From positions 62,001-126,000 of the forward strand of contig NZ_CP040896.1 of the NCBI RefSeq assembly GCF_006337165.1: a stretch of DNA of 64,000 nucleotides. Reading direction: 5' to 3'. The notes beneath the pieces are model-generated. The model made no database searches. It was not told the DNA's origin and saw only the letters and a program-made list of their open reading frames with translations. Positions within the stretch are counted from its first letter, which is position 1, and each line of letters starts with the position of its first letter. Shown here piece after piece: positions 9,106 to 18,914 of the stretch. The translations under genes were made by a program, and so were the position numbers. Source of the DNA: Hymenobacter jejuensis. Its GTDB lineage: Bacteria > Bacteroidota > Bacteroidia > Cytophagales > Hymenobacteraceae.

Positions 9106-10506
9106 ATGGCTTCTGCTCAATCTGTTACGCCTTCTCGGCTCGCCTCAGCGGCGGCCTCCACCCAAGCCAGACTGGCATATATACTGCTGCATTTTAGGGT
9201 CGCCTACCCCGGTGCCGCAGAGGTTTCGATTGGCTATGAGGGTACGGGCTCCCAAGTAGAAATAACGGCTGGCGCTGGGGCTTTCTTTAGCCAGACGTCT
9301 TCTTATCCGCCCGCGCCCACTTGGCGCGAGTGGCACGGCCGGCGAGTGCCGTTTTTCTTCGACGTTGCTCCGGCTGCTGAGCTACTGAAGTTTTCTTCAG
9401 AACGCGTTGTTATTCAAGCAGATATAATTTCAGGAGCGTTTTATCTGTTGAGTGGATGGCAGGAATATTTCTCGGAAGCCCGCGACCAACATGGGCGGTT
9501 TCCGTTCCAAGCCAGTGTGCAGCAGCGCTATGGCTTCGTGACACTACCCGTGGTAAATTATTACTTCGACGTGCTTAAAACAGCGGTCGAGCACATTACG
9601 GGGCGGAAGTTGCAGTCGCGTCGCTGGACGGACGAAGCACCATTTGCCACGTTTGTAACGCACGACATCGACAACCTTCACAGCGCCTGGAAAGCGCCCG
9701 CTAAAGCAGCCCTGCGCCGGCGCAATTGGCTGGCCTTCGGTCGACAACTGTGGCTTCGTTTCACCCATCCCGACGCCTGGGACAACCTTGAACACGTGCA
9801 AACAGCTGTAGCTGAGCACAATGCAAAGAGCACGTTTTTTTTGTTGCCCCAGCATCAGCCGGCGCCCAACGGCACACCTAATGCAGACTACCGACTCCAG
9901 AGTATCTGGCGGAGGATGCAGAGTTTGCAGGCCAAAGGAGCAGAATTAGCGCTACACGGCAGCATTGGCACCGCGACTAACATTGATCGGCTGCGCGGCG
10001 AGGCTTCTAAAATAAATACTTCAGAATCAGATACTTGCGGATTGCGCTTTCACTACTTAAGCTGGGAACCCCGCATCACGCCCCAACTTGTTGACCAGCT
10101 GCATTTTGCCTTTGATTCGACGCTTGGGTTTGCCGAGCATTTTGGTTTTCGCCATTCCTACTGCCTTCCCTTCTATCCCTTTGATTTTGAGCACGGTAGA
10201 GCGCACAACTTTCTCGAGATTCCGCTTAACGTGATGGATGCCACGTTGCACCACCCAAAGTACCTTCAGCTCCAGCCCACTGAAATTCTGCCGGCGCTCA
10301 CGCCGATGCTACAGGAAATCGAGCGGTTTGGGGGCATCTTTACCCTGCTGTGGCACAACGAAAACTTCGACCCGGCCAACGAACTGACCGGGCCGCGGCA
10401 GTTCCACGCCATCATGAAGTACCTTCGCAGCCGCAACACCGCATTTCTGACGGGCTCTGAAATTCTGGCGGCGCAAAATCGGCGGGCAACCGGCGATTCA
10501 CACTGA
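9106..10506 (+). CDS. DUF7033 and polysaccharide-deacetylase-like protein
   Basis: A 466-residue protein. The N-terminal about 200 residues resemble the DUF7033 module (SGAFYLLSGWQEYF, VVNYYFDVL) that precedes a NodB-like barrel. The barrel has FVTHDIDNLHSAW (metal-binding Asp), STFFLLPQHQ, ELALHGSIGT (His) and GFRHSYCLPFYP, with HNENFDPAN at the end. These match carbohydrate esterase 4-like proteins, usually annotated as polysaccharide deacetylases. ATG 9106 is preferred over an ATG at 9073 that lies inside the upstream gene. It sits between the putative transferase and the flippase. The substrate is unknown. Confidence 0.72.
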   Translation: MASAQSVTPSRLASAAASTQARLAYILLHFRVAYPGAAEVSIGYEGTGSQVEITAGAGAFFSQTSSYPPAPTWREWHGRRVPFFFDVAPAAELLKFSSERVVIQADIISGAFYLLSGWQEYFSEARDQHGRFPFQASVQQRYGFVTLPVVNYYFDVLKTAVEHITGRKLQSRRWTDEAPFATFVTHDIDNLHSAWKAPAKAALRRRNWLAFGRQLWLRFTHPDAWDNLEHVQTAVAEHNAKSTFFLLPQHQPAPNGTPNADYRLQSIWRRMQSLQAKGAELALHGSIGTATNIDRLRGEASKINTSESDTCGLRFHYLSWEPRITPQLVDQLHFAFDSTLGFAEHFGFRHSYCLPFYPFDFEHGRAHNFLEIPLNVMDATLHHPKYLQLQPTEILPALTPMLQEIERFGGIFTLLWHNENFDPANELTGPRQFHAIMKYLRSRNTAFLTGSEILAAQNRRATGDSH

Positions 10507-10521
10507 TAAGGCATAACTGAA

Positions 10522-11997
10522 TTGGGCATCGTTCAGCGGCAAGGGCTGCGCAACACTGTTATTTCGTATTTCGGACTGGGACTAGGCTTCGTCAATACGA
10601 CGCTGCTGCTGCCTAGCTTCCTGGAACCCAGGCAGATGGGCCTGACTACGGTGCTGGCATCTATTGCCACGATTTATGCGCAATTATCGGCGTTTGGCTT
10701 TGCCAGCATGGGCATTCGGTTCTTTCCGTATTTCCGCGACGCCCAAAACCGCCACCACGGGTTTTTGCCGCTGCTGCTTGGGCTGCCGTTGCTCGGGTTT
10801 GCCGTCATCACGGTGCTGTACCTGCTGGGACGCCCGCTGGTGCTGCAGCTATACACCCACGACGCCGATTTGCTGGGTCCTTACTATCTGTGGGGCGCGG
10901 TGCTGGCGCTGTTTACGCTGCTGTATTCGTTGCAGGACGCGTACCTTAAAAGCCTGTACCACACGGCTTTCTCTTCCTTTTTGCAGGAAGTGCTACTGCG
11001 TATCCTGATCGCGGTGGTGGCCTTTCTGTTTGGCAAAGGCTACCTCACGTTTCACGAGTTTGTGCTGGCGTATATCGGCGTCAACAGCTTGATAACGTTG
11101 GTGTTGACGGCCTACTTGGCCGCCATTGGTGAGCTACACTTACGGCCGACGCGGGCTGTGCTGCGGGTGCGGCCGGTGCGGGAATTGGTCAATTTTGGAG
11201 CGTTTGCACTGCTATCAAACATCTCGGGTACCATCATCATGTCGGTCGATTCGCTGATGCTGGGTTCGAAAAGCAGCTTTGCCGATGCCGGGATCTATGC
11301 CATCGCCATGAACATTAGCACGGCGCTGGTGATTCCGGCGCGGGCGTTGGGCAAAATCGCTTTTCCCCTGCTGGCCGATTATTGGAAGCAGCAAGACCTC
11401 ACCCGCATGGCCAACTTTTACCGCCGCACCACGCGCCTGCTTGCGGTCGCGGGTTGCTGGCTGGCGCTGGGGATTGGCCTCAACCTCGATTTTATTTATT
11501 CACTCATTAAGCGCCCCGAGTACGCGGCCGGCACTACGGCGGTGCTTTTGCTGCTGGCCGGGCGGCTGTTCGACAGCATTACGGGCGTCAATGGCCTGAT
11601 CGTGGTGACGTCGCCGCGGTACCGTTACGATCTGATTTTCAACATCTCCCTGGCCGTGGCTACGGTGGTGCTCAACCTGCTGCTGATTCCGCCATTGGGG
11701 CTGCAAGGGGCCGCCTTGGCCGCACTGCTTGCTTTGGTCAGCATCAATGTGGCGCGCACGTGGTTTGTGTGGCAAAGCTACCGCATGCAACCATTTGACT
11801 ATCAGATAGTTATGATATTGGGTGCGGCCGCTCTTGCGGGGTTAGCAGCTTGGAGCCTGCCCTTGATTCACTCCATCTTTGTGACGATGCTCTTGCGCTC
11901 CGGTTTGCTTACGGCGCTGTATGCGGGCCTTTTGCTAGCCACTCCGTTGCGCCACGACCTGTTGGCTTTTATCAGAAAGACAAGCACCTCTAAATAA
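10522..11997 (+). CDS. Wzx-type polysaccharide flippase
   Basis: A 491-residue inner-membrane protein with about 12-14 hydrophobic segments spread over its whole length, fitting the MATE/MOP flippase family that moves lipid-linked oligosaccharides across the membrane. The start is TTG 10522, giving MGIVQRQGLRNTVISYFG, the opening expected for this family; no ATG fits. The gene follows the deacetylase by 15 bases. Its final 8 bases overlap the end of the convergent gene at 11990. Likely role: exporting the pseudaminic-acid-containing unit made by the upstream genes (inference). Confidence 0.85.
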   Translation: MGIVQRQGLRNTVISYFGLGLGFVNTTLLLPSFLEPRQMGLTTVLASIATIYAQLSAFGFASMGIRFFPYFRDAQNRHHGFLPLLLGLPLLGFAVITVLYLLGRPLVLQLYTHDADLLGPYYLWGAVLALFTLLYSLQDAYLKSLYHTAFSSFLQEVLLRILIAVVAFLFGKGYLTFHEFVLAYIGVNSLITLVLTAYLAAIGELHLRPTRAVLRVRPVRELVNFGAFALLSNISGTIIMSVDSLMLGSKSSFADAGIYAIAMNISTALVIPARALGKIAFPLLADYWKQQDLTRMANFYRRTTRLLAVAGCWLALGIGLNLDFIYSLIKRPEYAAGTTAVLLLLAGRLFDSITGVNGLIVVTSPRYRYDLIFNISLAVATVVLNLLLIPPLGLQGAALAALLALVSINVARTWFVWQSYRMQPFDYQIVMILGAAALAGLAAWSLPLIHSIFVTMLLRSGLLTALYAGLLLATPLRHDLLAFIRKTSTSK

Positions 11998-12787
11998 GAG
12001 ACTTAAGCCGAGAAAGCACGTTCTCGACGGTAATGGGCTTGCGCTTGGGCTTTTGCGTGGTGGGCGTGAAAAAGCCGCGTTGGGCGTAGTCGATGTCGAT
12101 GTGGTGCTTCTCAAACAGCTCCAGCACCACTTTCTTATCCCACTGCTTGCTGACGATGCCCGTCGCGTCGTAAGGAAACAAATCGTTGTGCGGATACAAG
12201 TCGCGGTTGAGCGTGTAGAAGGAATCTTTGACGCGGTGCGCCCGCTTGTTACCAAAGTACTCGAACTGCCACGGGTTTTCGTGCTTGCGCACGTAGCGCC
12301 GCATCTTCTCTTTGTTGAATAGAGAGGCCTGCAAACTAATGCGGTAGGCATCTTTCTGGCCTACCGTCCACAAATCAGGGTGGAACGACGGGGTGAACGG
12401 GCCTAGGTTACCCGGATCGGACAGGCCTACATACGTGATGTCGTGCGCCTGCATCAGGTTAACCAATTCCTGAATCTTCGCCGGTTGAGCAAATCCTTTC
12501 AGGAAGTAGTCTTCTTGCAGATACAACACGTAGTCGCTTTCAATCGTGTCGAAGGCGTTCAGAAAGCATTCGCTCCAAGTCAGTTCCGCTTGGCCTGTGC
12601 GCAGGCTGGCCTGCGTTGGACGGATATCCAACCCGGGAAAAGCATAGTCTTTATGCTCGGTATTTAGGTATATTTTCTGCTGACAATCAGGCCAATACGC
12701 TTTAAACAACGTGAAAAACGGACCCCAACAATCATCGTAGCTATCCGTGCTGTTAACCAGGATAGAGTATTCTGTATTCATACCCAT
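11990..12787 (-). CDS. Putative GT-A-like glycosyltransferase
   Basis: A 265-residue protein. SILVNSTDSYDDCWGPFFTLF at the N terminus and YVLYLQEDYFLKG near residue 100 (acidic motif where GT-A enzymes bind metal and sugar nucleotide) resemble putative glycosyltransferases of Bacteroidota glycan loci. ATGs at 12787 and 12781 are both possible. It converges on the flippase and overlaps its end by 8 bases, without a terminator between them. The assignment to a transferase is moderate, and donor and acceptor are unknown. Confidence 0.55.
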   Translation of the reverse strand: MGMNTEYSILVNSTDSYDDCWGPFFTLFKAYWPDCQQKIYLNTEHKDYAFPGLDIRPTQASLRTGQAELTWSECFLNAFDTIESDYVLYLQEDYFLKGFAQPAKIQELVNLMQAHDITYVGLSDPGNLGPFTPSFHPDLWTVGQKDAYRISLQASLFNKEKMRRYVRKHENPWQFEYFGNKRAHRVKDSFYTLNRDLYPHNDLFPYDATGIVSKQWDKKVVLELFEKHHIDIDYAQRGFFTPTTQKPKRKPITVENVLSRLKSLI

Positions 12788-13326
12788 TCGCGTTAATATA
12801 AGAAGCTAACCGGGTGGGAAACTCTCTAGTAACAGTCAGCAACAACGACACTCATCAACACTGCTACTGGAACTTGCGGGAACGTACCCCAAATGTATAT
12901 AACATTTTTTATTATTTTTTATGTTAATCGAATTTTAATCCTAGTATAACGGGATATTCCTAGCTATAGTCCTGCGCTTAGCAATAAGTTATATTCAGCG
13001 ATGAAGACCAGCAAGATTGCGTTCTACAAGGCTCTCTAACGCATATTTAGGACTACCTGGCACACGCAAAGTTGCCGTTCCTGTTGCATAACCCTCACAG
13101 AGCCACGTGTTTTTCAAATTTATAATTACTTAATTATCAATTCATTATACAAATAATAACAAGTTTTCTTGTTTAGTTTTGCGCAACGCAACTGGTTTCC
13201 AAACGTAACGTATCGCTGGCTTGAGCGAACAAGGGACTAGGAAAGGCCCTTTGCCACTTGCCGCTGCATCGGAGACGTAGAATTCCTATACTCGCCGTGC
13301 TGTTGTTTATCCAACTCACCTGATCT
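12788..13326. other. AT-rich intergenic region
   Basis: About 540 bases with no credible gene. The parts at 12890-12980 and 13110-13180 are very AT-rich, unlike the surrounding genes. TACATTTG on the minus strand (12897-12890) could be the -7 element of the putative transferase gene. No riboswitch or RNA fold is recognised. Confidence 0.6.
13174..13181 (+). promoter_or_regulatory. Possible -7 element for the SDR-glucosidase operon
   Basis: TAGTTTTG matches TAnnTTTG and lies 145 bases before the SDR start, just after an AT-rich tract. No -33 TTTG is seen at the standard distance. Confidence 0.4.
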
Positions 13327-14148
13327 ATGGCCGACTCTACTCTTACTACACCCCGTCTGGACAAACAAATTGCGCTCGTAACGGGCGCTAGTTCGGGCAT
13401 CGGCACGGGCGTGGCCAAGTCGCTGGCCGAAGCCGGCGCGACAGTAATCGTCAACTATGTGCACGATGCCGAAGGCGCCGATGTAGTGGTCAAAGAAATT
13501 GAAGCGGCCGGCGGCCAAGCCCTTGCCCTGCAAGCCGACGTAAGCAAGGAAGCCGACGTGCTGAAGATGTTTGGCCAGATTCTTGACCGGTTCGGCACCC
13601 TACACATTCTGATTAATAACTCTGGCGTTCAGCAAGATGCTCCTTTCACGGAGATGACGCTGGAGCAGTGGCAAAAGGTGATTGACGTGAACCTAACCGG
13701 CCAGTTTCTCTGCGCCCGCGAAGCCGCTAAGGAGTTTATCCGGCGCGGCGTGCAGCCCGAAGTATCCAAAGCGGCTGGCAAAATCATTTGCATGAGCTCG
13801 GTGCACGAAGTAATTCCGTGGGCTGGCCACGCCAATTATGCGGCCTCCAAAGGCGGCGTGATGCTGCTCATGAAAACCATGGCCCAGGAGCTGGCGCAGC
13901 ACAAAATCAGGGTAAACACTATCGGGCCGGGCGCCATCAAAACGCCCATCAACAAGGAGGCCTGGGATACGCCGGAGGCCGCCGAACAATTACTCAAACT
14001 CATTCCTTACGGCCGCATCGGCGAGCCCCACGACGTGGGCGAAGTCGCGGTGTGGCTCGCCTCCGACGCATCGGACTACGTGCACGGCATCACGCTTTTC
14101 GTGGATGGCGGCATGACACTTTTCCCGGGCTTTATCGGCAACGGGTGA
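13327..14148 (+). CDS. SDR oxidoreductase, glucose 1-dehydrogenase-like
   Basis: A 273-residue classical short-chain dehydrogenase: TGASSGIG cofactor loop near residue 21, NNSG, catalytic Ser in CMSSVHE, and YAASK with the Tyr-Lys pair. DGGMTLFPGF at the C terminus and the overall pattern are like bacterial glucose 1-dehydrogenases, which oxidise glucose to gluconolactone with NAD(P). The next gene is a large glucosidase 58 bases downstream on the same strand, which fits release of glucose followed by oxidation (inference). Substrate preference cannot be read from sequence. Confidence 0.8.
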   Translation: MADSTLTTPRLDKQIALVTGASSGIGTGVAKSLAEAGATVIVNYVHDAEGADVVVKEIEAAGGQALALQADVSKEADVLKMFGQILDRFGTLHILINNSGVQQDAPFTEMTLEQWQKVIDVNLTGQFLCAREAAKEFIRRGVQPEVSKAAGKIICMSSVHEVIPWAGHANYAASKGGVMLLMKTMAQELAQHKIRVNTIGPGAIKTPINKEAWDTPEAAEQLLKLIPYGRIGEPHDVGEVAVWLASDASDYVHGITLFVDGGMTLFPGFIGNG

Positions 14149-14206
14149 TGTGCCCGGCAGCCAACGAGCTGCCTTTTTTCACCTCAATGGGCACCTATTT
14201 ACTTCC

Positions 14207-16834
14207 ATGACGCAGGAACAACATCGTTTGGCTGAAAACAAAGCCCAAACGGCCAACTGGCAAAAATTTGGCCCCTACCTTACCGATCGGCAATGGGGCA
14301 CCGTTCGAGAAGACTACAGCGCCAACGGCAATGCCTGGGAATACATTACGCACGACATGGCCCGCAGCAAAGCCTATCGCTGGGGCGAAGAAGGCATTGG
14401 CGGCATCAGCGACGACGAGCAGCTGCTGTGCTTTTCGGTGGGCCTCTGGAACGGAGTCGATGGCATTCTGAAGGAGCGCCTATTTGGCCTCACCAACGGT
14501 CAGGGCAACCACGGCGAGGACGTGAAAGAGTGTTATTACTACCTCGACAACACGCCCACGCACTCCTATATGAAGATGCTGTATAAGTATCCGCAGCAGG
14601 AGTTTCCGTACGTGCAGCTGGTGCAGGAAAGCAAGCGACGCACTCGCGAACAACCTGAATACGAGATACTTGACACTGGCATTTTCGATAAAGGCCGCTA
14701 CTTCGACGTGTTCATTGAGTACGCCAAAGCCGGCCCCGACGATATCCTGATTCGGGTGACGGCCCACAACCGCGGCGTGGAAGCGGCACCGCTGCACATT
14801 GTGCCGCAACTGTGGTTTCGGAATACCTGGGCCTGGGATTTTGGCATTGCACGCCCCAAAATAAGCATTGGCGGCACCAGCACGTTGCAGACCGAGCACG
14901 AGCTACTGGGCTCCTACAAGCTGTACTGCGCCCAAGACCCCGAGTTGCTCTTCTGCGACAACGATACCAACGGACCGCGCCTCTACAACCTGCCGCCCGA
15001 GCGGCTTTTTTTCAAAGATGGCATCAACGATTACATCCTCAACCATGATATCGCGGCCATCAACCCGTTGGAGCGCGGCACCAAGGCGGCGGCCCACTAC
15101 TCTTTTACTATCGAGGGCGGCACGAGCCAAACGGTGTGCCTGCGGTTGAGCAACAACACCGACCTGGAGCAACCTTTTGCGGGCTTCGAGGAGGTATTTG
15201 TGGCGCGGCAGCAGGAAGCCGATGAATTCTATAGGCACTTCGAAGAATCGCTGGCCACACCTGACTTGCAACGCATTCAGCGTCAGGCATTTGCCGGAAT
15301 GCTCTGGAGCAAGCAGTATTATTATTACGATGTAGCCCAGTGGATCGATGGAGACCCGGCTGTGCTCACGCCGCCGCCGCAGCGCCAGAAGGGCCGCAAC
15401 AGCAACTGGCGCCACCTGCGCAACGCCGACATCATCTCGATGCCGGATAAGTGGGAATACCCGTGGTACGCCGCCTGGGATCTGGCCTTTCACTGCATTC
15501 CGTTGGCCATGCTCGACCCCGAGTTTGCCAAAAAGCAACTCCTTCTGCTCACGCGCGACTGGTACATGCACCCCAACGGCCAGTTGCCGGCCTATGAGTG
15601 GCACCTAGCCGACGTAAACCCGCCAGTACACGCCTGGGCTACGTGGCGCGTCTACCAGATGGACCAGAAGCAGAACAACGGCCAAGGCGACATTGCCTTT
15701 CTGGAAGCCGTTTTCCATCGGCTGCTGCTCAATTTTACGTGGTGGGTCAATCGCAAAGACAAGGATAACCGCAACATTTTCGAGGGCGGATTCTTGGGCC
15801 TTGACAACATCGGCGTATTCGACCGCAGCGCGCCCCTGCCGACCGGTGGTTACATCGAGCAAGCCGACGGCACGAGTTGGGTGGCGATGTACGCCCTCAA
15901 CCTGATGCGTATTGCGCTGGAGCTGGCCAAAACCAACCCAGTTTATCAGGACATGGCTAGCAAGTTTTTCGAGCACTTTCTCTACATCGCCGAGGCCATG
16001 ACCAAGGTGGGCGATGAAGCCTACAACCTGTGGGATGAAGAAGACGAATTCTTTTACGACGTGCTGCATACCCCTGACGATGAGCGCATTCACTTGAAAG
16101 TACGCTCTATCGTAGGTCTGATTCCGCTGTTTGCGGTGGAAGTACTCGACGACGAAATGCTGGCGGCCATGCCTGAATTTGAGTACCGGCTGAAGTGGTT
16201 TCTGGACAACCGGCCTCATTTGGCCGAGTTGGTGTCGCGGTGGCAGGAACCGGGCAAGGGCGAGCGGCACTTGCTTTCCCTGCTCCGCGGGCACCGCATG
16301 AAAAAGCTCCTTCACCGCATGCTCGACGAGTCCGAATTTCTCTCCGAATACGGCGTGCGCGCCCTCTCGCGCTACCACCTCGAGCATCCGTACGTGTACG
16401 AAACCCCCGAGATGGATTTCTCGGTGCGCTACGACCCCGGCGAGTCGGTTTCGGATTTGTTTGGCGGCAACTCCAACTGGCGCGGCCCCATCTGGTTCCC
16501 GATTAACTACTTGATAATCGAGTCGTTACAGCGTTTCCATTTTTACTACGGCGATACTTTCGAAGTAGAATATCCGACGGGCTCGGGGCAGTTCAGCACC
16601 CTTAAAGAAATCGCCGCGGCCCTCTCCGAACGCCTGACCAAGCTGTTTGTTCGCAATAAAAAAGGCCAACGACCCGCGTTTGGCAAGTACAAGCTGCTGC
16701 AAAAGGACCCGCATTTCCGCGACTACCTTCTGTTCCACGAGTACTTCCACGGCGACAACGGCAAAGGCCTAGGTGCCAGCCACCAAACCGGCTGGACTGG
16801 CCTGATTGCCAAATTGTTATATACCCCAAAATAG
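14207..16834 (+). CDS. GH63/MGH1-like glucosidase
   Basis: An 875-residue soluble protein with no signal peptide from ATG 14207 (an upstream GTG at 14150 would add 19 residues). The N-terminal part has [18 protein letters not shown] and [19 protein letters not shown]. The C-terminal (alpha/alpha)6-barrel half has [39 protein letters not shown] and [17 protein letters not shown], as in the MGH1-like/GH63 family that includes mannosylglycerate hydrolases and alpha-glucosidases. Probably co-transcribed with the preceding SDR. The true glycosidic substrate is unknown. Confidence 0.82.
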   Translation: MTQEQHRLAENKAQTANWQKFGPYLTDRQWGTVREDYSANGNAWEYITHDMARSKAYRWGEEGIGGISDDEQLLCFSVGLWNGVDGILKERLFGLTNGQGNHGEDVKECYYYLDNTPTHSYMKMLYKYPQQEFPYVQLVQESKRRTREQPEYEILDTGIFDKGRYFDVFIEYAKAGPDDILIRVTAHNRGVEAAPLHIVPQLWFRNTWAWDFGIARPKISIGGTSTLQTEHELLGSYKLYCAQDPELLFCDNDTNGPRLYNLPPERLFFKDGINDYILNHDIAAINPLERGTKAAAHYSFTIEGGTSQTVCLRLSNNTDLEQPFAGFEEVFVARQQEADEFYRHFEESLATPDLQRIQRQAFAGMLWSKQYYYYDVAQWIDGDPAVLTPPPQRQKGRNSNWRHLRNADIISMPDKWEYPWYAAWDLAFHCIPLAMLDPEFAKKQLLLLTRDWYMHPNGQLPAYEWHLADVNPPVHAWATWRVYQMDQKQNNGQGDIAFLEAVFHRLLLNFTWWVNRKDKDNRNIFEGGFLGLDNIGVFDRSAPLPTGGYIEQADGTSWVAMYALNLMRIALELAKTNPVYQDMASKFFEHFLYIAEAMTKVGDEAYNLWDEEDEFFYDVLHTPDDERIHLKVRSIVGLIPLFAVEVLDDEMLAAMPEFEYRLKWFLDNRPHLAELVSRWQEPGKGERHLLSLLRGHRMKKLLHRMLDESEFLSEYGVRALSRYHLEHPYVYETPEMDFSVRYDPGESVSDLFGGNSNWRGPIWFPINYLIIESLQRFHFYYGDTFEVEYPTGSGQFSTLKEIAAALSERLTKLFVRNKKGQRPAFGKYKLLQKDPHFRDYLLFHEYFHGDNGKGLGASHQTGWTGLIAKLLYTPK

Positions 16835-16880
16835 CATAGCAGCCACAGCGCCAAGCGGCGGAATTGGTTTTTACTCCTGA

Positions 16881-16935
16881 ATTGCTTATAACAAAAGAGC
16901 CGGCGCAATGCGCCGGCTCTTTTGTTATAAGCAAT
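16881..16935. terminator. Bidirectional terminator with a 25-bp perfect stem
   Basis: Arms 16881-16905 and 16911-16935 are exact reverse complements with a 5-base loop; the stem includes AGAGCCGGCG flanked by A and T runs. It lies between the convergent glucosidase and permease genes and can end transcription from both sides. The match extends beyond the usual GC stem plus U tract. Confidence 0.88.
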
Positions 16936-16941
16936 TTCATA

Positions 16942-18420
16942 TCAACTAATAACCTCTTGCGGGGCGGGTTGCGCTTCAGCCTGAATGCCTTGCCGCAGCT
17001 TGCTGTTTTTCTTGCCATAGCCGAAGTAGATCGCTAATCCAATGGCCAGCCACACAAACAGACGAATCCAAGTGTCGGCGGGCAATGACAGCATCATCAC
17101 TAAGCAGGTTAGGATGCCCAAGATCGGCACCAGCGGCACCCACGGCGTGCGGAACGGGCGCGGCGTGTTAGGCTCGCGCTTGCGCAAAATCAAGATGCCA
17201 ATGCACACCATCACAAAGGCCAGCAACGTGCCGATGCTCGTCATTTCGCCGACGACACTGATGGGCACCAGCCCGGCAAACAGGCTAATAAACACGCCCA
17301 GCAGCAGATTGGACTTGTGCGGCGTCTGGAAGCGCGGATGAATCTGGGAGAAAACGCCGGGTAGCAGCCCATCGCGCGACATGGTAAAAAACACCCGCGA
17401 CTGGCCCAGCAAATCGACCAGAATCACGGAGGTATACCCAATCAGAATGGCGATAATGATGGCTTGGCTGAGCCAGGCATAAGGCGTCTTTTCGATGGCA
17501 ATGGCCACCGGCGCCGCGCTGTTTTTGAACTCCGTGTAATTGGCCAGACCCGTCATGACGTGCCCGAACAGCACAAACAAAATCGTGCAGATCACCAGCG
17601 AGCCGATGATGCCGATGGGCATGTTGCGCTGCGGATTCTTCGTTTCCTGTGCCATGGTGGCTACGATGTCGAAGCCGATAAACACGAAAAACACCACCCC
17701 GGCACCCCGTAAAATGCCGCTCCAACCAAACTCGCCAAAGTGGCCTGTGTTGGCCGGAATATAAGGATGGTAGTTGGCTGGGTTGATGTACTGCCAGCCT
17801 AGCACGATAAACACGGCCACTACTGAGAGCTTCAGGGCCACCACAATGCCGTTGTAAACGGCCGAGCCTTGCGTACCACGAATGATGATGGCCGTGATGA
17901 AGAGCACGATCAGGATGGCGGGCAAGTTGATAAAACCCGACACCACCGAGCCGTCGGCCAGCGTAACTTTTTCGAAGGGCGAAAGCACGAGCTGCGCCGG
18001 CATGTGAAGGTCGTATTTGGCCAGAAAGCGCACCAAGTACTGCGACCAGCTGATGGCCACAGTCGCGGCACCCACAGAGTATTCGAGCACCAAATCCCAG
18101 CCGATGATCCAGGCAAATAGCTCACCCAGAGTGGCATACGCGTAGGTATAAGCAGAACCCGCCACGGGCACCATAGAGGCAAACTCGGCATAGCACAAAG
18201 CCGAAAAGGCGCAGCCAATGGCCGCCACCACAAACGACAGCGTGACGGCCGGTCCGGAGTGGTTGGCGGCTGCAATGCCGGTGAGCGAAAAAAGCCCCGC
18301 CCCAATGATTACCCCGATGCCGATGGCAATCAGGTTGAGGCCACCTAAGCTGCGTTTGAGAGTATGAGAGCCGGTTTCGGCAGCTTCCTGCCGCAGAAGT
18401 TCCAATGATTTTTTTAACAT
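16942..18420 (-). CDS. APC-family amino acid permease under SAM-I riboswitch
   Basis: A 492-residue inner-membrane transporter with about 12 hydrophobic segments. The APC consensus GVIIGAGLFSLTGIAAANHSG lies in the first membrane helix, with CYAEFASMVPVAGSAYTYAY in TM3 and a long EDYKNP-like loop ETKNPQRNMP. It resembles the cationic amino acid transporter branch. ATG 18420 is preferred to a TTG at 18438. The leader, starting near 18868, carries a SAM-I riboswitch 330 bases before the start, which suggests that it transports methionine or a related sulfur compound (inference). Confidence 0.85.
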   Translation of the reverse strand: MLKKSLELLRQEAAETGSHTLKRSLGGLNLIAIGIGVIIGAGLFSLTGIAAANHSGPAVTLSFVVAAIGCAFSALCYAEFASMVPVAGSAYTYAYATLGELFAWIIGWDLVLEYSVGAATVAISWSQYLVRFLAKYDLHMPAQLVLSPFEKVTLADGSVVSGFINLPAILIVLFITAIIIRGTQGSAVYNGIVVALKLSVVAVFIVLGWQYINPANYHPYIPANTGHFGEFGWSGILRGAGVVFFVFIGFDIVATMAQETKNPQRNMPIGIIGSLVICTILFVLFGHVMTGLANYTEFKNSAAPVAIAIEKTPYAWLSQAIIIAILIGYTSVILVDLLGQSRVFFTMSRDGLLPGVFSQIHPRFQTPHKSNLLLGVFISLFAGLVPISVVGEMTSIGTLLAFVMVCIGILILRKREPNTPRPFRTPWVPLVPILGILTCLVMMLSLPADTWIRLFVWLAIGLAIYFGYGKKNSKLRQGIQAEAQPAPQEVIS

Positions 18421-18525
18421 ACAATACGGTTCGGACAAGGCGGGCCACCGGCCGGCTTATCACGATAGAAACGGGAAAAAAGGCTGTGGACTACGCAGCT
18501 TGGCTATACCAGAATCACTTTACTG

Positions 18526-18568
18526 ATTCGTATATAAGCACTTGATTATCAAGGTCTTATATACGAAT
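18526..18568. repeat. Nested palindrome in the permease leader
   Basis: Outer arms 18526-18538 and 18556-18568 (ATTCGTATATAAG and its complement) are a perfect 13-bp inverted repeat. The loop contains an inner perfect dyad CTTGAT-T-ATCAAG at 18541-18553. No U run follows on the minus strand, so it is not a simple terminator. Confidence 0.7.
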
Positions 18569-18746
18569 ATAAGTTCTGACTCAATTAGGAGCCACAAGCT
18601 GCGGCAGTACCGAAAAACAATCAGCAACAACAACCAAATGCGAAGCTGCAGCAGGCACGATCAGCCGTTATCAGAACGGAGCCAGCAGCCGTACGAGCGC
18701 ACAACAGGAACGGGGCAGCAAGGTTGTTGGAAAAAGCCACGGCAAC

Positions 18747-18844
18747 TTGTTTTTATATGGTCAGGACTTGGCACCGTTTCGGATGGCCCGAGGGTTGCCG
18801 GCGTTTCATAGAGCCTGTCTCTCCACGCCTCGGTATAAAAACAA
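18747..18844 (-). ncRNA. SAM-I (S-box) riboswitch aptamer
   Basis: Read on the minus strand, an 11-bp P1 stem (TTGTTTTTATA at 18844-18834 with its exact complement at 18757-18747) encloses the conserved S-box blocks GGAGAGACAGGCTC, ATGAA, CGGCAACC and GGTGCCAAGTCCTG. GGCGT/ACGCC forms the base of P2, and GG-TGCCAA-TCC forms P4. These are the hallmark positions of RF00162. A strong promoter lies 29-61 bases upstream. The next gene is the APC permease, about 330 bases downstream. No clear terminator or anti-terminator was found, so the expression platform is unresolved. Confidence 0.9.
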
Positions 18845-18872
18845 TCCTTTGATGGGGAAAGAATTGATGCCG

Positions 18873-18905
18873 CAAAGGTACGTACCGCAACTTTGCATTA
18901 CCAAA
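18873..18905 (-). promoter_or_regulatory. Promoter of the SAM riboswitch-permease transcript
   Basis: On the minus strand TTTG (18905-18902), a 21-base spacer, and TACCTTTG (18880-18873) match the Bacteroidota consensus exactly. The predicted transcript starts near 18868, giving a leader of roughly 450 bases before the permease. Confidence 0.75.
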
Positions 18906-18914
18906 TGCGATCTG

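Noticed and set aside
18755-18815. An 18-codon ORF starting at the ATGAA of the riboswitch
   Set aside because: The bases are fixed by the SAM-I aptamer, so the frame is a chance event.
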